The notes under the pieces: model-generated
The model's input: the letters and a program-made list of their open reading frames with translations, nothing else
Told to the model about the DNA's origin: nothing
Database searches by the model: none
NCBI GenBank assembly: GCA_965250215.1
Contig: CBDFNN010000004.1
Coordinates: 1,116,001 to 1,180,000, forward strand
Reading direction: 5' to 3'
DNA length: 64,000 nucleotides
Source: CBDFNN01 sp965250215
GTDB lineage: Bacteria; Bacteroidota; Rhodothermia; Rhodothermales; DATKEJ01
Part shown: positions 42,821 through 54,200 of the stretch, piece after piece
Numbering within the stretch: the first letter of the stretch is position 1
How the letters are laid out: every line of letters begins with the position of its first letter
Translations under genes and position numbers: made by a program

Positions 42821-43289
42821 ATCGCTTTCCTTGCAGTTCAGACTACATTGATCAACAATCAGGGATAGCTGTTTGGCTATCACATTCTTATTTCCCCCTG
42901 GCAGAAGGCAAGCACTTTGTATACAGACATGAACGGTTTGATAAGTGCCTTTGATTTCTCACATTCTGGCTGAAATCCAATCGTCAGGTGACCTAGATTC
43001 CCTAGTAGGTTTCGAACGATAATCATGACAGCGAAATTCGTCAACCCTGTCTCGAGCTTCGCGTCATTATTTTGGAAATTGAATCAAAATGGTGTAACAG
43101 AAGCAAATGATTGTAGGGATTCAATTTTGATACTAATATTACTTGAGTCATTTTGCGATTTCAGCGGGAAAGTTTGCACTAGTTTCCAATCGCACTTGCG
43201 TCAATAATAGTCGGCTTCTATATTGGCTCTGCAGTTCATGCACACGTGTGCATAGATTGACCCTTTGTTCTAGGTACCCAATAACATAC
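42821..43289. other. Intergenic region upstream of the large surface locus
   Basis: No gene is supported in these 469 bp. A 60-codon frame from 43025 has no RBS or signal and does not look like protein. The notable element is the perfect palindrome at 43238-43253 (separate entry). The promoter for the locus probably lies near it. Confidence 0.6.
43238..43253. promoter_or_regulatory. 16-bp perfect palindrome, possible operator
   Basis: ATGCACACGTGTGCAT reads the same on both strands and ends 36 bp before the receptor ATG (43290). A dimeric regulator site is possible. By chance about one 16-bp perfect palindrome is expected in 64 kb, so the position, not the palindrome alone, makes it worth testing. 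Confidence 0.4.
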
Positions 43290-46211
43290 ATGAAGACACC
43301 ATATCAGTTGAGAATCATACTTCTAAGTGTTGTTTTGCTGTTGGTTACGCTGGTGAATTTGTGCTCGGCTCAATCCAATGGAAAAATATCTGGCACTATA
43401 ACCGATGCCCTAACTGGAGAGGGGCTTCCAGGTGTAAGTGTCTTTTTGGAGGATAATACCAATATGGGGGCGTCAACTGACGTCAACGGGCGATATTTTT
43501 TACTCTCTGTGCCTCCCGGTAATTACACCCTGGTAATGTCATTTGTAGGTTTTGCCACCTTAAAGAGCCAAAACGTAAAAGTCTTTTCTGGTCGAACCAC
43601 GACAATTGACGGTCAATTGGCCGAGGAAGTGATCGAGGGTCAGGAAATTATTGTCAGTGCGGAAAGACCCATTGTGATTCGTGATCGAACAAGCACCGTT
43701 TCATTCATCGATCAAGAGAATATTGAACGTCTACCAGTTCAGGAGGTAACGGACTTAGTCCGATTTCAACCAGGTGTTGTAACAAATGCAAACGGTGGAT
43801 TTAATTTCAGAGGAGGCAGGCAAAGAGAAACAGCTTATATCGTTGACGGAATACCAGTTCAAGATGTCTTCAGCCAAAATGGAGGCAACACTCTGGATGT
43901 CGAAGTACAGTCTGTTCAGGAGCTACAAGTCTTTACCGGAACCTTTGATGCGGAATTCGGAGGAGCCCAATCTGGCATCGTCAACGTTACTACTCGAGAT
44001 CCCGGAAGAAAGCTAAGCGGAAATCTGAGGTTATTGGGTGGAGGTGGATTGATCGGCGGAGAAGATCTATTCATTGGTGGAACGGGATTCAATCCCGCCG
44101 AGACAAAAGATTTGACCTTCACTTTGAGTGGTCCCGTATCTAGTAGATGGGAAAACTTTGGATTTTTTCTGACGGGTCGAGTGGAAGATCGAGTAGGTCA
44201 TCTTAAAGGGACGCGTCGATTCCTGCCAGAAGATGGATTTAAGATTGATACATACAGGCGTTGGTATCGAGATGTCTATCAACCGGATGACACGCGCCTG
44301 ATTTCTTTGGATTCTGCTAGGACGCCTTCAGGTGTTCCTATCCTTGGTAGAGATGGTCAGCCAATTACCTTTTCCTCTGGCGATGGCGCTACTGTCAATA
44401 TGGACTGGAGTAAATCGATTACTCTAAATCCCAAATTGGTTTTCCGACCGACTTCTCGGTCTAGGGTTACTTATACAGCACTATATAACAAGCGAGAAGG
44501 GCAGGGCTTTAGTTCAGGAAGTCGTTTTTCTCCTGATTTCCGAGATACAAACTACAGCAATTCGCTTGCCCATATTCTTACTTATCAACAGTCTATCGGA
44601 GATAATAAGGTCTTTACGATTCGTGGATCCTACAAAAATGGCACAAATGAATCGTATGCCTTTGAATCTATTGATGATCCACAAATTCAATTTCAGAGTG
44701 CATCAGATGATGTTACTGGATTCAGTCTCGGAGCAACTGACAATACGGCAGGGAAGAGAACAGAGAAACAACTTATTGTTTCATCAGATTTTCTTTGGCA
44801 AATCAATGATCGCAATGAATTCAAAACTGGATTTCAGTTCAGAAATAACCAGTTCGTAATCGAAGATTTAGATAGGGATTGGGTATACAGAGACAACCCG
44901 GATTCCTTGTTTCTCAATTTGAATTACCCAAATGCATCGAACTTCAACAATTTTGAAGACTACTTCGATGCTGTAAGGCAGGAACTACCAATTCTAGCTC
45001 CCCAATTAGAGCGTTTCTCGGTCAACGATCGGTTTGAGCAATCGCCTATTGAGTTCGCTTACTATGTGCAGGACAAACTCGAATTTGATGGTCGTTTGGT
45101 TGTTAAGGGGGGAATGAGATTCGAATATTTTGATGTTCGCGAGCAAAGTGTCATTGACCCCCGGTCACCTACCGACCGAATTGGACGAGCAGACAACTTT
45201 AGGGATACAGATCCCAAAATATACTTGAGTCCTCGAATTGGAATCTCTTACCCCATTTCAGATAGCGGCGCATTTCGGGTGGCCTACGGACATTTCGTGC
45301 AAATGCCAGCCTACTTTGAGATATTTAAGAATCCCGTTTTCTCTGATATCAATGTGGGGCGGCTCGAGGGGAGATCTGTTGGAAATCCAGACTTGGATCC
45401 AGAACGCACGATCAAATATGAGATGGGTCTTCAGCAGCAGTTGACAGACTTTCTTGGATTGGATGTAAATCTTTATTACAAGAACATTCGAAATCTTCTC
45501 GGAACTGAAATTTTAGGTACTCTCGACAACGTTCTATATACCAGAACAGTCAACAGAGATTACGGTCTAGTTCGAGGTGGTACAGTCTCACTAGTCACTC
45601 GAGCAATAGGCCCTCTGTTGGGGGCAGCCTTTGATGTGACCTATTCCGATGCAAGAGGAAGCTCATCCAGTTCAAGCGATGTTGCCAACGTCGTTATCGC
45701 AGGTCGGTCGGGCGAGGTAGGAGAGCTATTTCTAGAGCGTCAGGTTATTCCACTTAATTGGGACCAAAGACTTACTGCAAATCTCTCGGCCAATTTTGGC
45801 GTCGCGCGGGATTGGAGTGTAGGCTTCATCGGCCAAGTTGCAAGTGGACAGCCTTACACGCCAACATTTCTGGACCCGAACAAAGACTTTCCCGACAACG
45901 AGTTTGACAACGCCGAGAAAAAGCCCTCTATTCTGACACTTGATTTGAACGCTGAAAAACGTGTTAAGCTTGGGTCGCTTTCTTACGGGCTTCGTTTACA
46001 GATTAACAACGTCTTCAACCATCTTAACGAGCGGACCGTCAATAGTATTTCTGGGCGATCCGGCCAGATTGTACGATTACCTGTGGTGCAACAAGACCGC
46101 GACGAGGTAATCAATCAGGTAAGACTGTTTACAGACGGTCAGGCTGATATTAATCCCAATTGGTATTCTTCGCCTCGCGAGGTTCTAATTGGACTGACCC
46201 TTAATTTTTGA
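43290..46211 (+). CDS. TonB-dependent outer-membrane receptor, first gene of surface locus
   Basis: The product has 973 residues from the ATG at 43290 (signal peptide ending CSAQ); the frame is open upstream but without a signal. A carboxypeptidase-regulatory-like domain (about 32-110; ISGTITDALTGEGLPGVSVF, VMSFVGFATLK) precedes the plug (about 120-260; IIVSAERP, VTDLVRFQPGVV, FRGGRQRETAYIVDGIPVQD, GTFDAEFGGAQSGIVNVTTRD) and the barrel, with a C-terminal Phe (REVLIGLTLNF). It is of the large cousin type often encoded with secreted FN3-like proteins and PorV-type barrels. The stop overlaps the open frame of the next gene, so they are cotranscribed. Confidence 0.95.
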   Translation: MKTPYQLRIILLSVVLLLVTLVNLCSAQSNGKISGTITDALTGEGLPGVSVFLEDNTNMGASTDVNGRYFLLSVPPGNYTLVMSFVGFATLKSQNVKVFSGRTTTIDGQLAEEVIEGQEIIVSAERPIVIRDRTSTVSFIDQENIERLPVQEVTDLVRFQPGVVTNANGGFNFRGGRQRETAYIVDGIPVQDVFSQNGGNTLDVEVQSVQELQVFTGTFDAEFGGAQSGIVNVTTRDPGRKLSGNLRLLGGGGLIGGEDLFIGGTGFNPAETKDLTFTLSGPVSSRWENFGFFLTGRVEDRVGHLKGTRRFLPEDGFKIDTYRRWYRDVYQPDDTRLISLDSARTPSGVPILGRDGQPITFSSGDGATVNMDWSKSITLNPKLVFRPTSRSRVTYTALYNKREGQGFSSGSRFSPDFRDTNYSNSLAHILTYQQSIGDNKVFTIRGSYKNGTNESYAFESIDDPQIQFQSASDDVTGFSLGATDNTAGKRTEKQLIVSSDFLWQINDRNEFKTGFQFRNNQFVIEDLDRDWVYRDNPDSLFLNLNYPNASNFNNFEDYFDAVRQELPILAPQLERFSVNDRFEQSPIEFAYYVQDKLEFDGRLVVKGGMRFEYFDVREQSVIDPRSPTDRIGRADNFRDTDPKIYLSPRIGISYPISDSGAFRVAYGHFVQMPAYFEIFKNPVFSDINVGRLEGRSVGNPDLDPERTIKYEMGLQQQLTDFLGLDVNLYYKNIRNLLGTEILGTLDNVLYTRTVNRDYGLVRGGTVSLVTRAIGPLLGAAFDVTYSDARGSSSSSSDVANVVIAGRSGEVGELFLERQVIPLNWDQRLTANLSANFGVARDWSVGFIGQVASGQPYTPTFLDPNKDFPDNEFDNAEKKPSILTLDLNAEKRVKLGSLSYGLRLQINNVFNHLNERTVNSISGRSGQIVRLPVVQQDRDEVINQVRLFTDGQADINPNWYSSPREVLIGLTLNF

Positions 46212-46222
46212 GAATATTCTTG

Positions 46223-49200
46223 ATGAAGATGAAGCTGGTCATATTAGTCTCGTGTTTGCTGCTTTCGCAGTCCGCTTTTGCTCAAGAAAAGAGCAATTCC
46301 CGCGACGAAAGAGATGCGCTCAAGAAGGCCGAACAGGTAGACAAACAAATTAACAAGATTGAAAAGAGGCTTCGATCGCAGTCGAGAGAGGGCGTGAATG
46401 GTCAGCTCTTGGCGCCGATGTCATTCAGAAACTTTGTCCGAGGTGGGATTGGGTCTGGTAATTTGATCCAAGTTCCATATGTCACCAATGTCAACATTTC
46501 CGGAGGTTACTGGGGCGGTACCGTGTCACCGAGTCGTATCACTTGGCCGAAAGGTTCTGGGGTAGAGTATGGTCACACCATGAGCTTCATTGCAGCTGGA
46601 GAGGTCGTGAATGATAACGCGGACACCTTGCGGATAATATCGGAAAGCTATAACCGAAGTGGCGGCGATACCCATCCGTCCGGCAGTCACAAGTTTTTCT
46701 ACTCGGCAGTACCTGGCTACTATAATATGCAAGGTGACACCGGGACAAGAAATCAACTAAATAACAATATTGATGACCGGGCTTTGCTAGATGGAGCGGG
46801 TCACTACTTTGTTGGGGGTTTGAGTGAGGATAAGAACGACAATGGCGTTCTCGATCCGGGTGAGGATCTTAACAACAACGAAGTCTTGGATTTGCAGTTA
46901 AGCAATCAATTAGAATACGCTGCTCAATCTAATCTCGCACAAACGTGGCCCGAATTTTGGCCACCACAATCCTATGTAGGTGACGGGAGACCACCTTGTA
47001 CATTTGAAGCTGGTTCGGGCTGTAATCCGGAACCAGGAGTTCGAGCAGGCCGATGGAATGGAGCATTTGGCTCATTTGTTAGAGGTAGCCAAGAATCCTA
47101 TTACATTTCCGACGATCGTGACAACGACGAATTTGCCTATGCACCTTTCATCGATCCTGCATCTGGTCAGCCAGATTTGAGATCTTGGGCTGATGGCGGC
47201 CGACGTGGATTGGGCATTGAAGTAAAAGTCCGACAGTATCAATGGTCCAGTGTTTTGGCTGAGGATATTTTTGTTTCCACTTTTGATGTCAAGAACGTTA
47301 GTCGAAAGGATATTCCTAAGGCGATTGTTGCAATGATCGTGGACTATGATATTGCAGGGCAAACTGGAGATAATCAAGCTCTGTTCGATACCGTGGACGA
47401 CATCACCTACCAATGGTTGAAACGAGATCTTGTAATAAATGGGTTCACGGTTGGATATGCCGGTGTTGGTTTTTTAGAAAGTCCAGGAATTCCTGATGAT
47501 GGTAAAGACAACGACAGTGATGGATTAGTGGATGAGAGCAGATTCAATGGTATCGATGATGACAATGATTGGAGTTCGTGGGTCGATGTAAATGGTGACG
47601 GAATTCATAACAATGAGGACCTCAATAATAATTTTATTCTAGACGCTGGAGAAGATGCTGATGGCGATGGAGCTCTTACGATAGAGCCTATCAATGACGA
47701 TGTTGGCTCGGATGGATTAGGTCCAGAAAACGAAGATTATCCAGGACCGGATCCGGATGGTTCAGAGGCTAATAGCAGACCAGATCCCGGCGAACCGAAT
47801 TTCGAGTTCACCGACAATGATGAAATTGATCAAATCGGATTGACCAACATGGTAATTCGAACGCCGACTGATTTCGACAGAGATCTCGACGATGATGAGC
47901 TTTTTTGGAATGAGTATATTCAGCCGGTTCCTGAAAATGAGTTCATCGTCCCGACCGAAACAGCTGATGTAATCTACGTCTATAGTTCGGGATTCACCGA
48001 AATCAAACAGGGCGAGGAAGCGCGCTTTTCAATCGCCTTTTTCTGTGGAAACGACTTTCAAGATATGCTTCGCAATAAGCGGACCATGCAGAATATCTAC
48101 GACTCTGATTACAATTTCGCGAAGCCGCCAAGAACGCCTTTCCTAACCGCAGTTCCTGGTGACAAGAAGGTGACACTCGTTTGGGATCAAAGTGCAGAAC
48201 TGTCCAGAGATCCGATATACGGATTTGATTTTGAGATGTACAAAGTGTACCGAAGCACCGATCCTGAATTCAATGATATAAAGACGATCAGTGACGCTTT
48301 TGGAAATCCTCTTCTATGGGAGCCTCTACTTAGCTCGACAGGCGACAAAGTTCAATTTGACATTGACAACGGACTTCAAGGTGCTCACCCTGTCCCAGTA
48401 GGAGCCTTTGGTGTTAGCTACGATATGGGTAGCGATTCTGGTCTTGATTACAGTTATGTGGATGACACGGTTGATAATGGCCGGACCTACTACTATGCCG
48501 TTGTATCGGTGGATCAAGGTTATCATGATTCCTTCTTTGCTTCAGGGATCTCTCAATTTGAAAGTTTGGTTGAAATCACTCCAACGGAGAGTTCAAAAAT
48601 AATCGAAGTGGACGCATTTGATCGACCAATTAACGTGGCTTCGAATACGGCCATAGTTGTACCACAGCCATCTGCTTTGGGGTTCTTGGAGGCAGGTCTT
48701 GGGCCTGAGGGGGTCCAAAGGACGGCTGGCAATGCTTCTGGAGGGCTTCAGGTAGAGTTTCTACTTCCTAACGATGCCAATAGTTTGGGTTACGAATATG
48801 AGTTTACCTTTACCGACGACAATAGCTTTGCCAACCTCGATTCACTATTGCTTGAAAATGGATTGACTACGGGCTTTGTGCTGCGCAATCGAACGACTGG
48901 AGACACTCTGGCAGCAAGTTCTCCAGAGGACACCGGCGCCGGTATTTTTGATAATCCAATTCTCAAGGCCCGTCTTTATGATGGCATGAAATTTACAATA
49001 GACAATCCCCTTGTACCCGAACCGGTAATTGCGGAGTGGTTGCCGAACACTATAAATCCTTCAAATGCGAATCCTCAATCGATCGTGACCGTCACAGCAG
49101 ATGGCGGTAACAATGTGCCAGTGGCTCGAGATTATGAGATTCGGATAATGGAAGCTGGCGCGGATACCTCGAATTCCCTGAGTAGTCCCGGACGACTTCC

Positions 49201-50119
49201 AACTAACTTCCAAGTCTGGGACGTAACTGATCCCAACTTCACCGAGAAAGTACCTTTTCAGTTTGTTGAGCCTCGTCCTGCTAGCATACCTGGAGACGAC
49301 GAGATTGGGATTCTTTCTCCCGGAGATGAGATTAACCTTCGAGTATCTGATGTCGACTTTGCTGGATATACTTACTATTCGAGTTCGACTTGGCGCTTTT
49401 CCATTGGGGACTCCGAAGGTACACAGCGAGCGCTTGTTCGAGCCACTCAAGATGCCAACCTACTTTACGATTCTTTAGCTGTGCATCAAGTTAGAGGACT
49501 GGATCTTCTGCCTTACGGTTCGGATCTGGACAGATCAGAATTGGTCCCGTTCTTTGAAGGAATAAATGTCTGGTACGACACTATTATTGATTCATTAAAC
49601 GGAATTCCGGGAATACGCGAGATACTTCCAAGACTTCAAACACCGTCTGGGTACCTCCAGGGCTTCTCGACTGCCGCTAGTCGTGAGATTCCAAAATCGG
49701 GTGATGTCTTTTATTTGGAAGTCAGTAAGCCTTTCGACCGGGATGATGTGCTGACCTTTAAGGTCGATGGAAATACAATGGGAGACGACTTGTCCGAGAG
49801 TTCCTTGGACGAGATCCATGTTGTTCCTGACCCCTACGTAGCTGTTAATTCCCTAGAATCTAGGAACGTCCAACTGTCTGGGCGTGGTGAGCGGCGGATC
49901 GATTTTAGGAGTCTTCCTCAAGAATGTACAATTCGCATATTCACCATGAGTGGAAGGCAAATAAAGGTCATCAATCACCAGTCTTCTGTATCAGAAAGCT
50001 TTGCGAGTTGGAATTTGCAGTCGGATGATGGTTTGGATGTTGCCTATGGTATCTACATCTATCATGTAGAGGCTCCGGGAATTGGAGAGAGAGTTGGTCG
50101 ATTTGCAATAATTAAATAG
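46223..50119 (+). CDS. Large exported protein with calcium-type repeats, T9SS-like C-terminus
   Basis: The product has 1298 residues; ATG at 46223 or 46229 gives a signal peptide ending in SAFAQ, and a TTG at 46208 overlaps the receptor stop. The middle (about 210-540) holds Asp/Asn/Gly-rich, dockerin- or thrombospondin-3-like segments (DKNDNGVLDPGEDLNNNEVLD, DDGKDNDSDGLVDES, DVNGDGIHNNEDLNNNFI, DADGDGALT) that should bind calcium. A fibronectin-III-like domain follows about residue 640 (PFLTAVPGDKKVTLVWDQS). The C-terminal 80 residues (DEIHVVPDPYVAVNS ... GIYIYHVEAPG) resemble a T9SS sorting or FlgD-like domain. Probable surface partner of the receptor. Confidence 0.8.
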   Translation: MKMKLVILVSCLLLSQSAFAQEKSNSRDERDALKKAEQVDKQINKIEKRLRSQSREGVNGQLLAPMSFRNFVRGGIGSGNLIQVPYVTNVNISGGYWGGTVSPSRITWPKGSGVEYGHTMSFIAAGEVVNDNADTLRIISESYNRSGGDTHPSGSHKFFYSAVPGYYNMQGDTGTRNQLNNNIDDRALLDGAGHYFVGGLSEDKNDNGVLDPGEDLNNNEVLDLQLSNQLEYAAQSNLAQTWPEFWPPQSYVGDGRPPCTFEAGSGCNPEPGVRAGRWNGAFGSFVRGSQESYYISDDRDNDEFAYAPFIDPASGQPDLRSWADGGRRGLGIEVKVRQYQWSSVLAEDIFVSTFDVKNVSRKDIPKAIVAMIVDYDIAGQTGDNQALFDTVDDITYQWLKRDLVINGFTVGYAGVGFLESPGIPDDGKDNDSDGLVDESRFNGIDDDNDWSSWVDVNGDGIHNNEDLNNNFILDAGEDADGDGALTIEPINDDVGSDGLGPENEDYPGPDPDGSEANSRPDPGEPNFEFTDNDEIDQIGLTNMVIRTPTDFDRDLDDDELFWNEYIQPVPENEFIVPTETADVIYVYSSGFTEIKQGEEARFSIAFFCGNDFQDMLRNKRTMQNIYDSDYNFAKPPRTPFLTAVPGDKKVTLVWDQSAELSRDPIYGFDFEMYKVYRSTDPEFNDIKTISDAFGNPLLWEPLLSSTGDKVQFDIDNGLQGAHPVPVGAFGVSYDMGSDSGLDYSYVDDTVDNGRTYYYAVVSVDQGYHDSFFASGISQFESLVEITPTESSKIIEVDAFDRPINVASNTAIVVPQPSALGFLEAGLGPEGVQRTAGNASGGLQVEFLLPNDANSLGYEYEFTFTDDNSFANLDSLLLENGLTTGFVLRNRTTGDTLAASSPEDTGAGIFDNPILKARLYDGMKFTIDNPLVPEPVIAEWLPNTINPSNANPQSIVTVTADGGNNVPVARDYEIRIMEAGADTSNSLSSPGRLPTNFQVWDVTDPNFTEKVPFQFVEPRPASIPGDDEIGILSPGDEINLRVSDVDFAGYTYYSSSTWRFSIGDSEGTQRALVRATQDANLLYDSLAVHQVRGLDLLPYGSDLDRSELVPFFEGINVWYDTIIDSLNGIPGIREILPRLQTPSGYLQGFSTAASREIPKSGDVFYLEVSKPFDRDDVLTFKVDGNTMGDDLSESSLDEIHVVPDPYVAVNSLESRNVQLSGRGERRIDFRSLPQECTIRIFTMSGRQIKVINHQSSVSESFASWNLQSDDGLDVAYGIYIYHVEAPGIGERVGRFAIIK

Positions 50120-50126
50120 TAGAATT

Positions 50127-51179
50127 ATGGCGTCGAGAAGGGACAGAAAATTAGGATATCGTCTTGGTCTGATTGGCCTGTTGGTATTCCTGTGGAATCC
50201 CGTTACTGGCCAAGATTTTGTCACAGACGTTTCGAACAAAGGTACCGTATCTGCAGCCTTCCTCGAGATCGGAATCGGGGCACGAGCTGAGGCCATGGGT
50301 GGTGCTTATGCGGCAGAGGCTGGTAGGCCAGAAATGATCTACTGGAATCCAGCTGGTTTAGCGTATCTGAGAGGGGTCTCAACCGCCTTTACCCATACCG
50401 AGTGGCTTGCTGATACCAGCTTCGATTTTGCAACTGTTGCAACTCCGTTGCCGTTTTTCAATTCGGTATTAGGTGTTAGCTTTACGACTTTGGGTACGCC
50501 CGCTCAGGCCGTTAGAACGGCATCAGAACCTGAAGGAACGGGTGAATTCTACGACGCCCGGGACGTTGCTGTCAGTTTATCCGTCGCATCTCGGATTATA
50601 TCTTCCTTTTCAGTTGGGGTTACAGGTAAGTATATTAGTCAACGGATATGGAGTGAACGAGCTCGTCAAATCGCGCTTGATGTTGGTGTATATTACCAAA
50701 CACCTTTCGAGGGTTTGGCCATAGGGTCTAGCATCTCGAATTTTGGACCAGATATGAGTCTATCAGGAAAAAATTTGAAGGACATTATTGATCCTGATCC
50801 AGTGAATCGGGGCATAGAAAATATCCCCGTATCGATTGACACGGACGCTTTTCCCTTGCCACAAATATTTAGATTTGGACTAACCTATAATCGCTCTATC
50901 GGAGCTATGAATCACTTGGTGACCTCCGTTAATCTCCTTCACCCGACTGGTTCAACTGAAAGTATTAGTTTTGGTATGGAGTACGGATTTAACGATCTTC
51001 TATTTCTAAGAACCGGATATCAAAATTTGTATGAGCGAAACGCCATCAATGGGCTAACTCTCGGCGGTGGTCTTCAGTTCAAACTCAAAGACAGAACAAG
51101 ATTTATTTTTGACTATGCATGGTCGGATTGGGGCCTCCTCCAGAAGGCTCACCGTGTCAGCATGGGGATTCATTTATAA
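50127..51179 (+). CDS. PorV/PorQ-like outer-membrane barrel
   Basis: The product has 350 residues and starts 7 bp after the previous stop. A signal peptide ends around NPVTGQ. The mature N-terminus contains VSAAFLEIGIGARAEAMGGAYAAEAGRPEMIYWNPAGLAYL, the PorV/UPF0164 signature (G-A-R-A-x-x-M-G-x-A and W-N-P-A-G-L). In Porphyromonas, PorV is the shuttle that carries T9SS cargo from the translocon to the cell surface. Here it is encoded between two exported proteins, one on each side, so a cargo-specific role is plausible but inferred. Confidence 0.88.
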   Translation: MASRRDRKLGYRLGLIGLLVFLWNPVTGQDFVTDVSNKGTVSAAFLEIGIGARAEAMGGAYAAEAGRPEMIYWNPAGLAYLRGVSTAFTHTEWLADTSFDFATVATPLPFFNSVLGVSFTTLGTPAQAVRTASEPEGTGEFYDARDVAVSLSVASRIISSFSVGVTGKYISQRIWSERARQIALDVGVYYQTPFEGLAIGSSISNFGPDMSLSGKNLKDIIDPDPVNRGIENIPVSIDTDAFPLPQIFRFGLTYNRSIGAMNHLVTSVNLLHPTGSTESISFGMEYGFNDLLFLRTGYQNLYERNAINGLTLGGGLQFKLKDRTRFIFDYAWSDWGLLQKAHRVSMGIHL

Positions 51180-51229
51180 AAAACGGCAATTTTAACTTCT
51201 TTATTCCTCTCAATCAACAATCACCTTTC

Positions 51230-54200
51230 ATGAAACATTGTACCACTATATTTGGCATGTTCGCGCTACTAGTTTGCAGTTTTGTGCCTGCACAAGCTCA
51301 ATACAAGGTTGTAAATAATAGCCAACTCCTTCTAAAATATGGACCGAACTACGAGGAGGTCCTCGACAAGTATCAGGATAATCCGGAATTGCTGCTGAAA
51401 GCTGAAAGAGCCTATCAAGCGGAGCAACGCGGTGACGTTCCATTTTTCAATTCAAGTCTGAGTAGTCTTGATGATCGTTGGGTCGGTAGATCTGAGACAG
51501 AGCCGAACAACTTTTTCGATTCGGCAGATGCCATTGACGACGTCTTGGCGATGGATGGTCTTCTTGCACCAGGAGAGTATTCTGGTCGACTAATTCAAGG
51601 TACTCTGGATGCTGGAGATGTGGATGTCTTCAAGTTTACTATCGATCCGGATCGGATGTACTATTTCGCTTCGACGCACTCCTACGATGCTGATGGAGCT
51701 GACGGCTTGGATATCAATGCGCGAATGTTCCACCAGTCAGACATGGATACATCCTTTGCTGTGAATGTCGGCGGTATCACCGGAAATGATAAAATTGCCG
51801 GCGATATTCTTGGACGGAACGGAGACGGTCGTAATGGTTCTGGAGATTTTCGCTTGACGGGTTGGAGTTCTCCTGTAGATGCTGCTACCGGCGACAAGCT
51901 GACCGGAGATTTCTATCTCTGGATCTTCAATGAAAATGGAGATGCTGGATCCTACCATATCACAGCTTACAGTATTCCTTTCGATTCTTTCGTGTCGAAG
52001 TTTGAGCCCAACCAGTCCAATTCTGATGTATTGACGAATAACTTGGTCTCAACACTTCCTTCGGACGCTGTTGTTCGGACTTTCATGCTGCACAATCCGG
52101 ACACAGTTAAGATTGTGAATCCTGCGATTCCAGTTCAAAGTAATTCGGTATTTCCGCAACTCTTGGCGGAAGGTGATGAGGACGTTGATCATTACCTACT
52201 CAATTATAAAGAAGGCCACACTATGGTCATCGAGACGCTTCCATATTTTGATTACTATCGAGATATAGATGGAACCATGGGTCCCGGTGGTACTCGGCTG
52301 AGCGATCCCCGTATTTTGGTTTTCGATGCCGACTATACAAACAAACTATTTGACGACGATGATGCGGGACGTGAGGATATGGACGGCCCAAATAATATCC
52401 ACTCACGATTGGTCTTGAGTCCAGAAGATTTGGCGGCCAATGGCGTTACTAGCGACTCGCCACTGTGGTTGTGGGTATCAGGCTGGGCATCTTCAAGTCG
52501 AACCGTGCAGGATGGGGACGGCACTAGAAATGTTGACAACAGGGATCCAGGTAGAATGATGTACAAGGTCTATGTCCACCAATATCTCAGCGATCCAAAT
52601 GAAGTAGAGCCCAACAACTCAGCTGAAGAGGCCAATTCGATCGCACCTCGCGCTGATGTAGCATTGACTGCTTCTTTTGCTGACGCATCGGAGGACTGGT
52701 ATCGTACCTTCTTGAACGAGACTCGACTTTACTCTCTGGTAACTCCAGACGGTGCAACTCTTGAAATATTTCATGAGTCCGAGTCTGACGCGGACGGAAA
52801 TACCACTGTAAGTGGTGATCTGGCTAGTACGTTTACACAGTCCACGGCTAATGGAACGACACTTACGCAGATAATTCCTGCTAACTCGGGTGCCTACCTC
52901 ATCAAGCTTTCTGGTTCTGGTGACTATAGTTTTGCTCTAGTCGATAAAGGACAGGTCTACGATGGGCACGTTGCCAACGAACCTGACAACGACCTTGCAG
53001 ACGCCCTCGAGCAAGATGCATTGGAAGTTGGTCCAGGTGCAGCCGCACGAAATGGAATGATCTACCAAGCGAGTGATGTAGACAACTACTATTTCAATGC
53101 TAACACTGGTACAGAATTGACTTTGTCTATTGGTAACACAAATTCTGACTTGGTTAGTGACTTTGGTGTTCAGATGACCCTGATAGGACCTGACGATGCA
53201 GAAATCGAAACGTCCACAGGTGGGATTCAGCACACTGCAGCAGCAGATGGGCAATACGTATTGAGAGTCACGGCTGTCACAGATGGAGATATTGGTTTCT
53301 ACACCGTTTCCGGTGGTGAGGCCTTCGAGGAAAGAGAAGGAAATGATAGTTTTGCAGACGCGAATGGTATTGCACTGGACAATGTGTACGTTGCAGGTCT
53401 TACCGCCGGCGATGTTGATTACTTCAAATACTCGCTAGAGGCCGGTAAGCTCTACTCGTTCCGATCTTACGACAATGAGACGGGCGGTGCATTGGCTGTA
53501 GAATTCTTCGACGATCCAGCTGGCGAACATCTTCTAGATGATTCTGGTTGGGCGGATAATTACAGCGGTGACAACTTCAAGATCGCCAATATTATCCCTT
53601 CTGAGTCTAAGACCTATTACCTAAAGATTTCTGGTGGAGTAGGTCCCTATAAGATTTCATCAAGAGTGAACAGTGGATTCCTGATGGACAAGGACAATGG
53701 TGAGCCAAATAATTCGGCAGTGGAAGCTGACGCAATAGGTGACTATCAAGCATTTGGAGCGGATGTTGGTCAGGCCTTATTCAATATCAACGGAGGTCCC
53801 CGTTGGTTTGGAGATGAGGATTGGTTCAGAGTTTCTCTAGTCGCGGGTCAAACTGTTTCGGCTGAGGCCAAACCAGTTGGTGGAGATGATTGGGCAAGAG
53901 ATACCGATACCAGGATTGTCATCTTTGGTGCTGATGGGACAACTGAACTTGCCAATGATGACGATGGTGGCAACGATTGGTACTCACTCGCCTCGCATAC
54001 GGCAGCGGAAGACGGGGTTGTTTATGTACAGGTTCGCACGAGTCGGGCCACAGCGGATGCCGACGACAGAAGCATGAATCGTGGAGATTACATCCTTAAC
54101 ATCGATGTTAAGTCTGTTGAGGCTGAGCCAAACAACAACTTCGCCGAGGCAGCAGGAAATTCTCTCAATAGAGGATTTGTTGACGCTGCATTTGACGCGG

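Noticed and set aside
43025..43207. 60-codon frame upstream of the TonB receptor
   Set aside because: No RBS, no motif, and it overlaps the receptor frame's untranslated extension.
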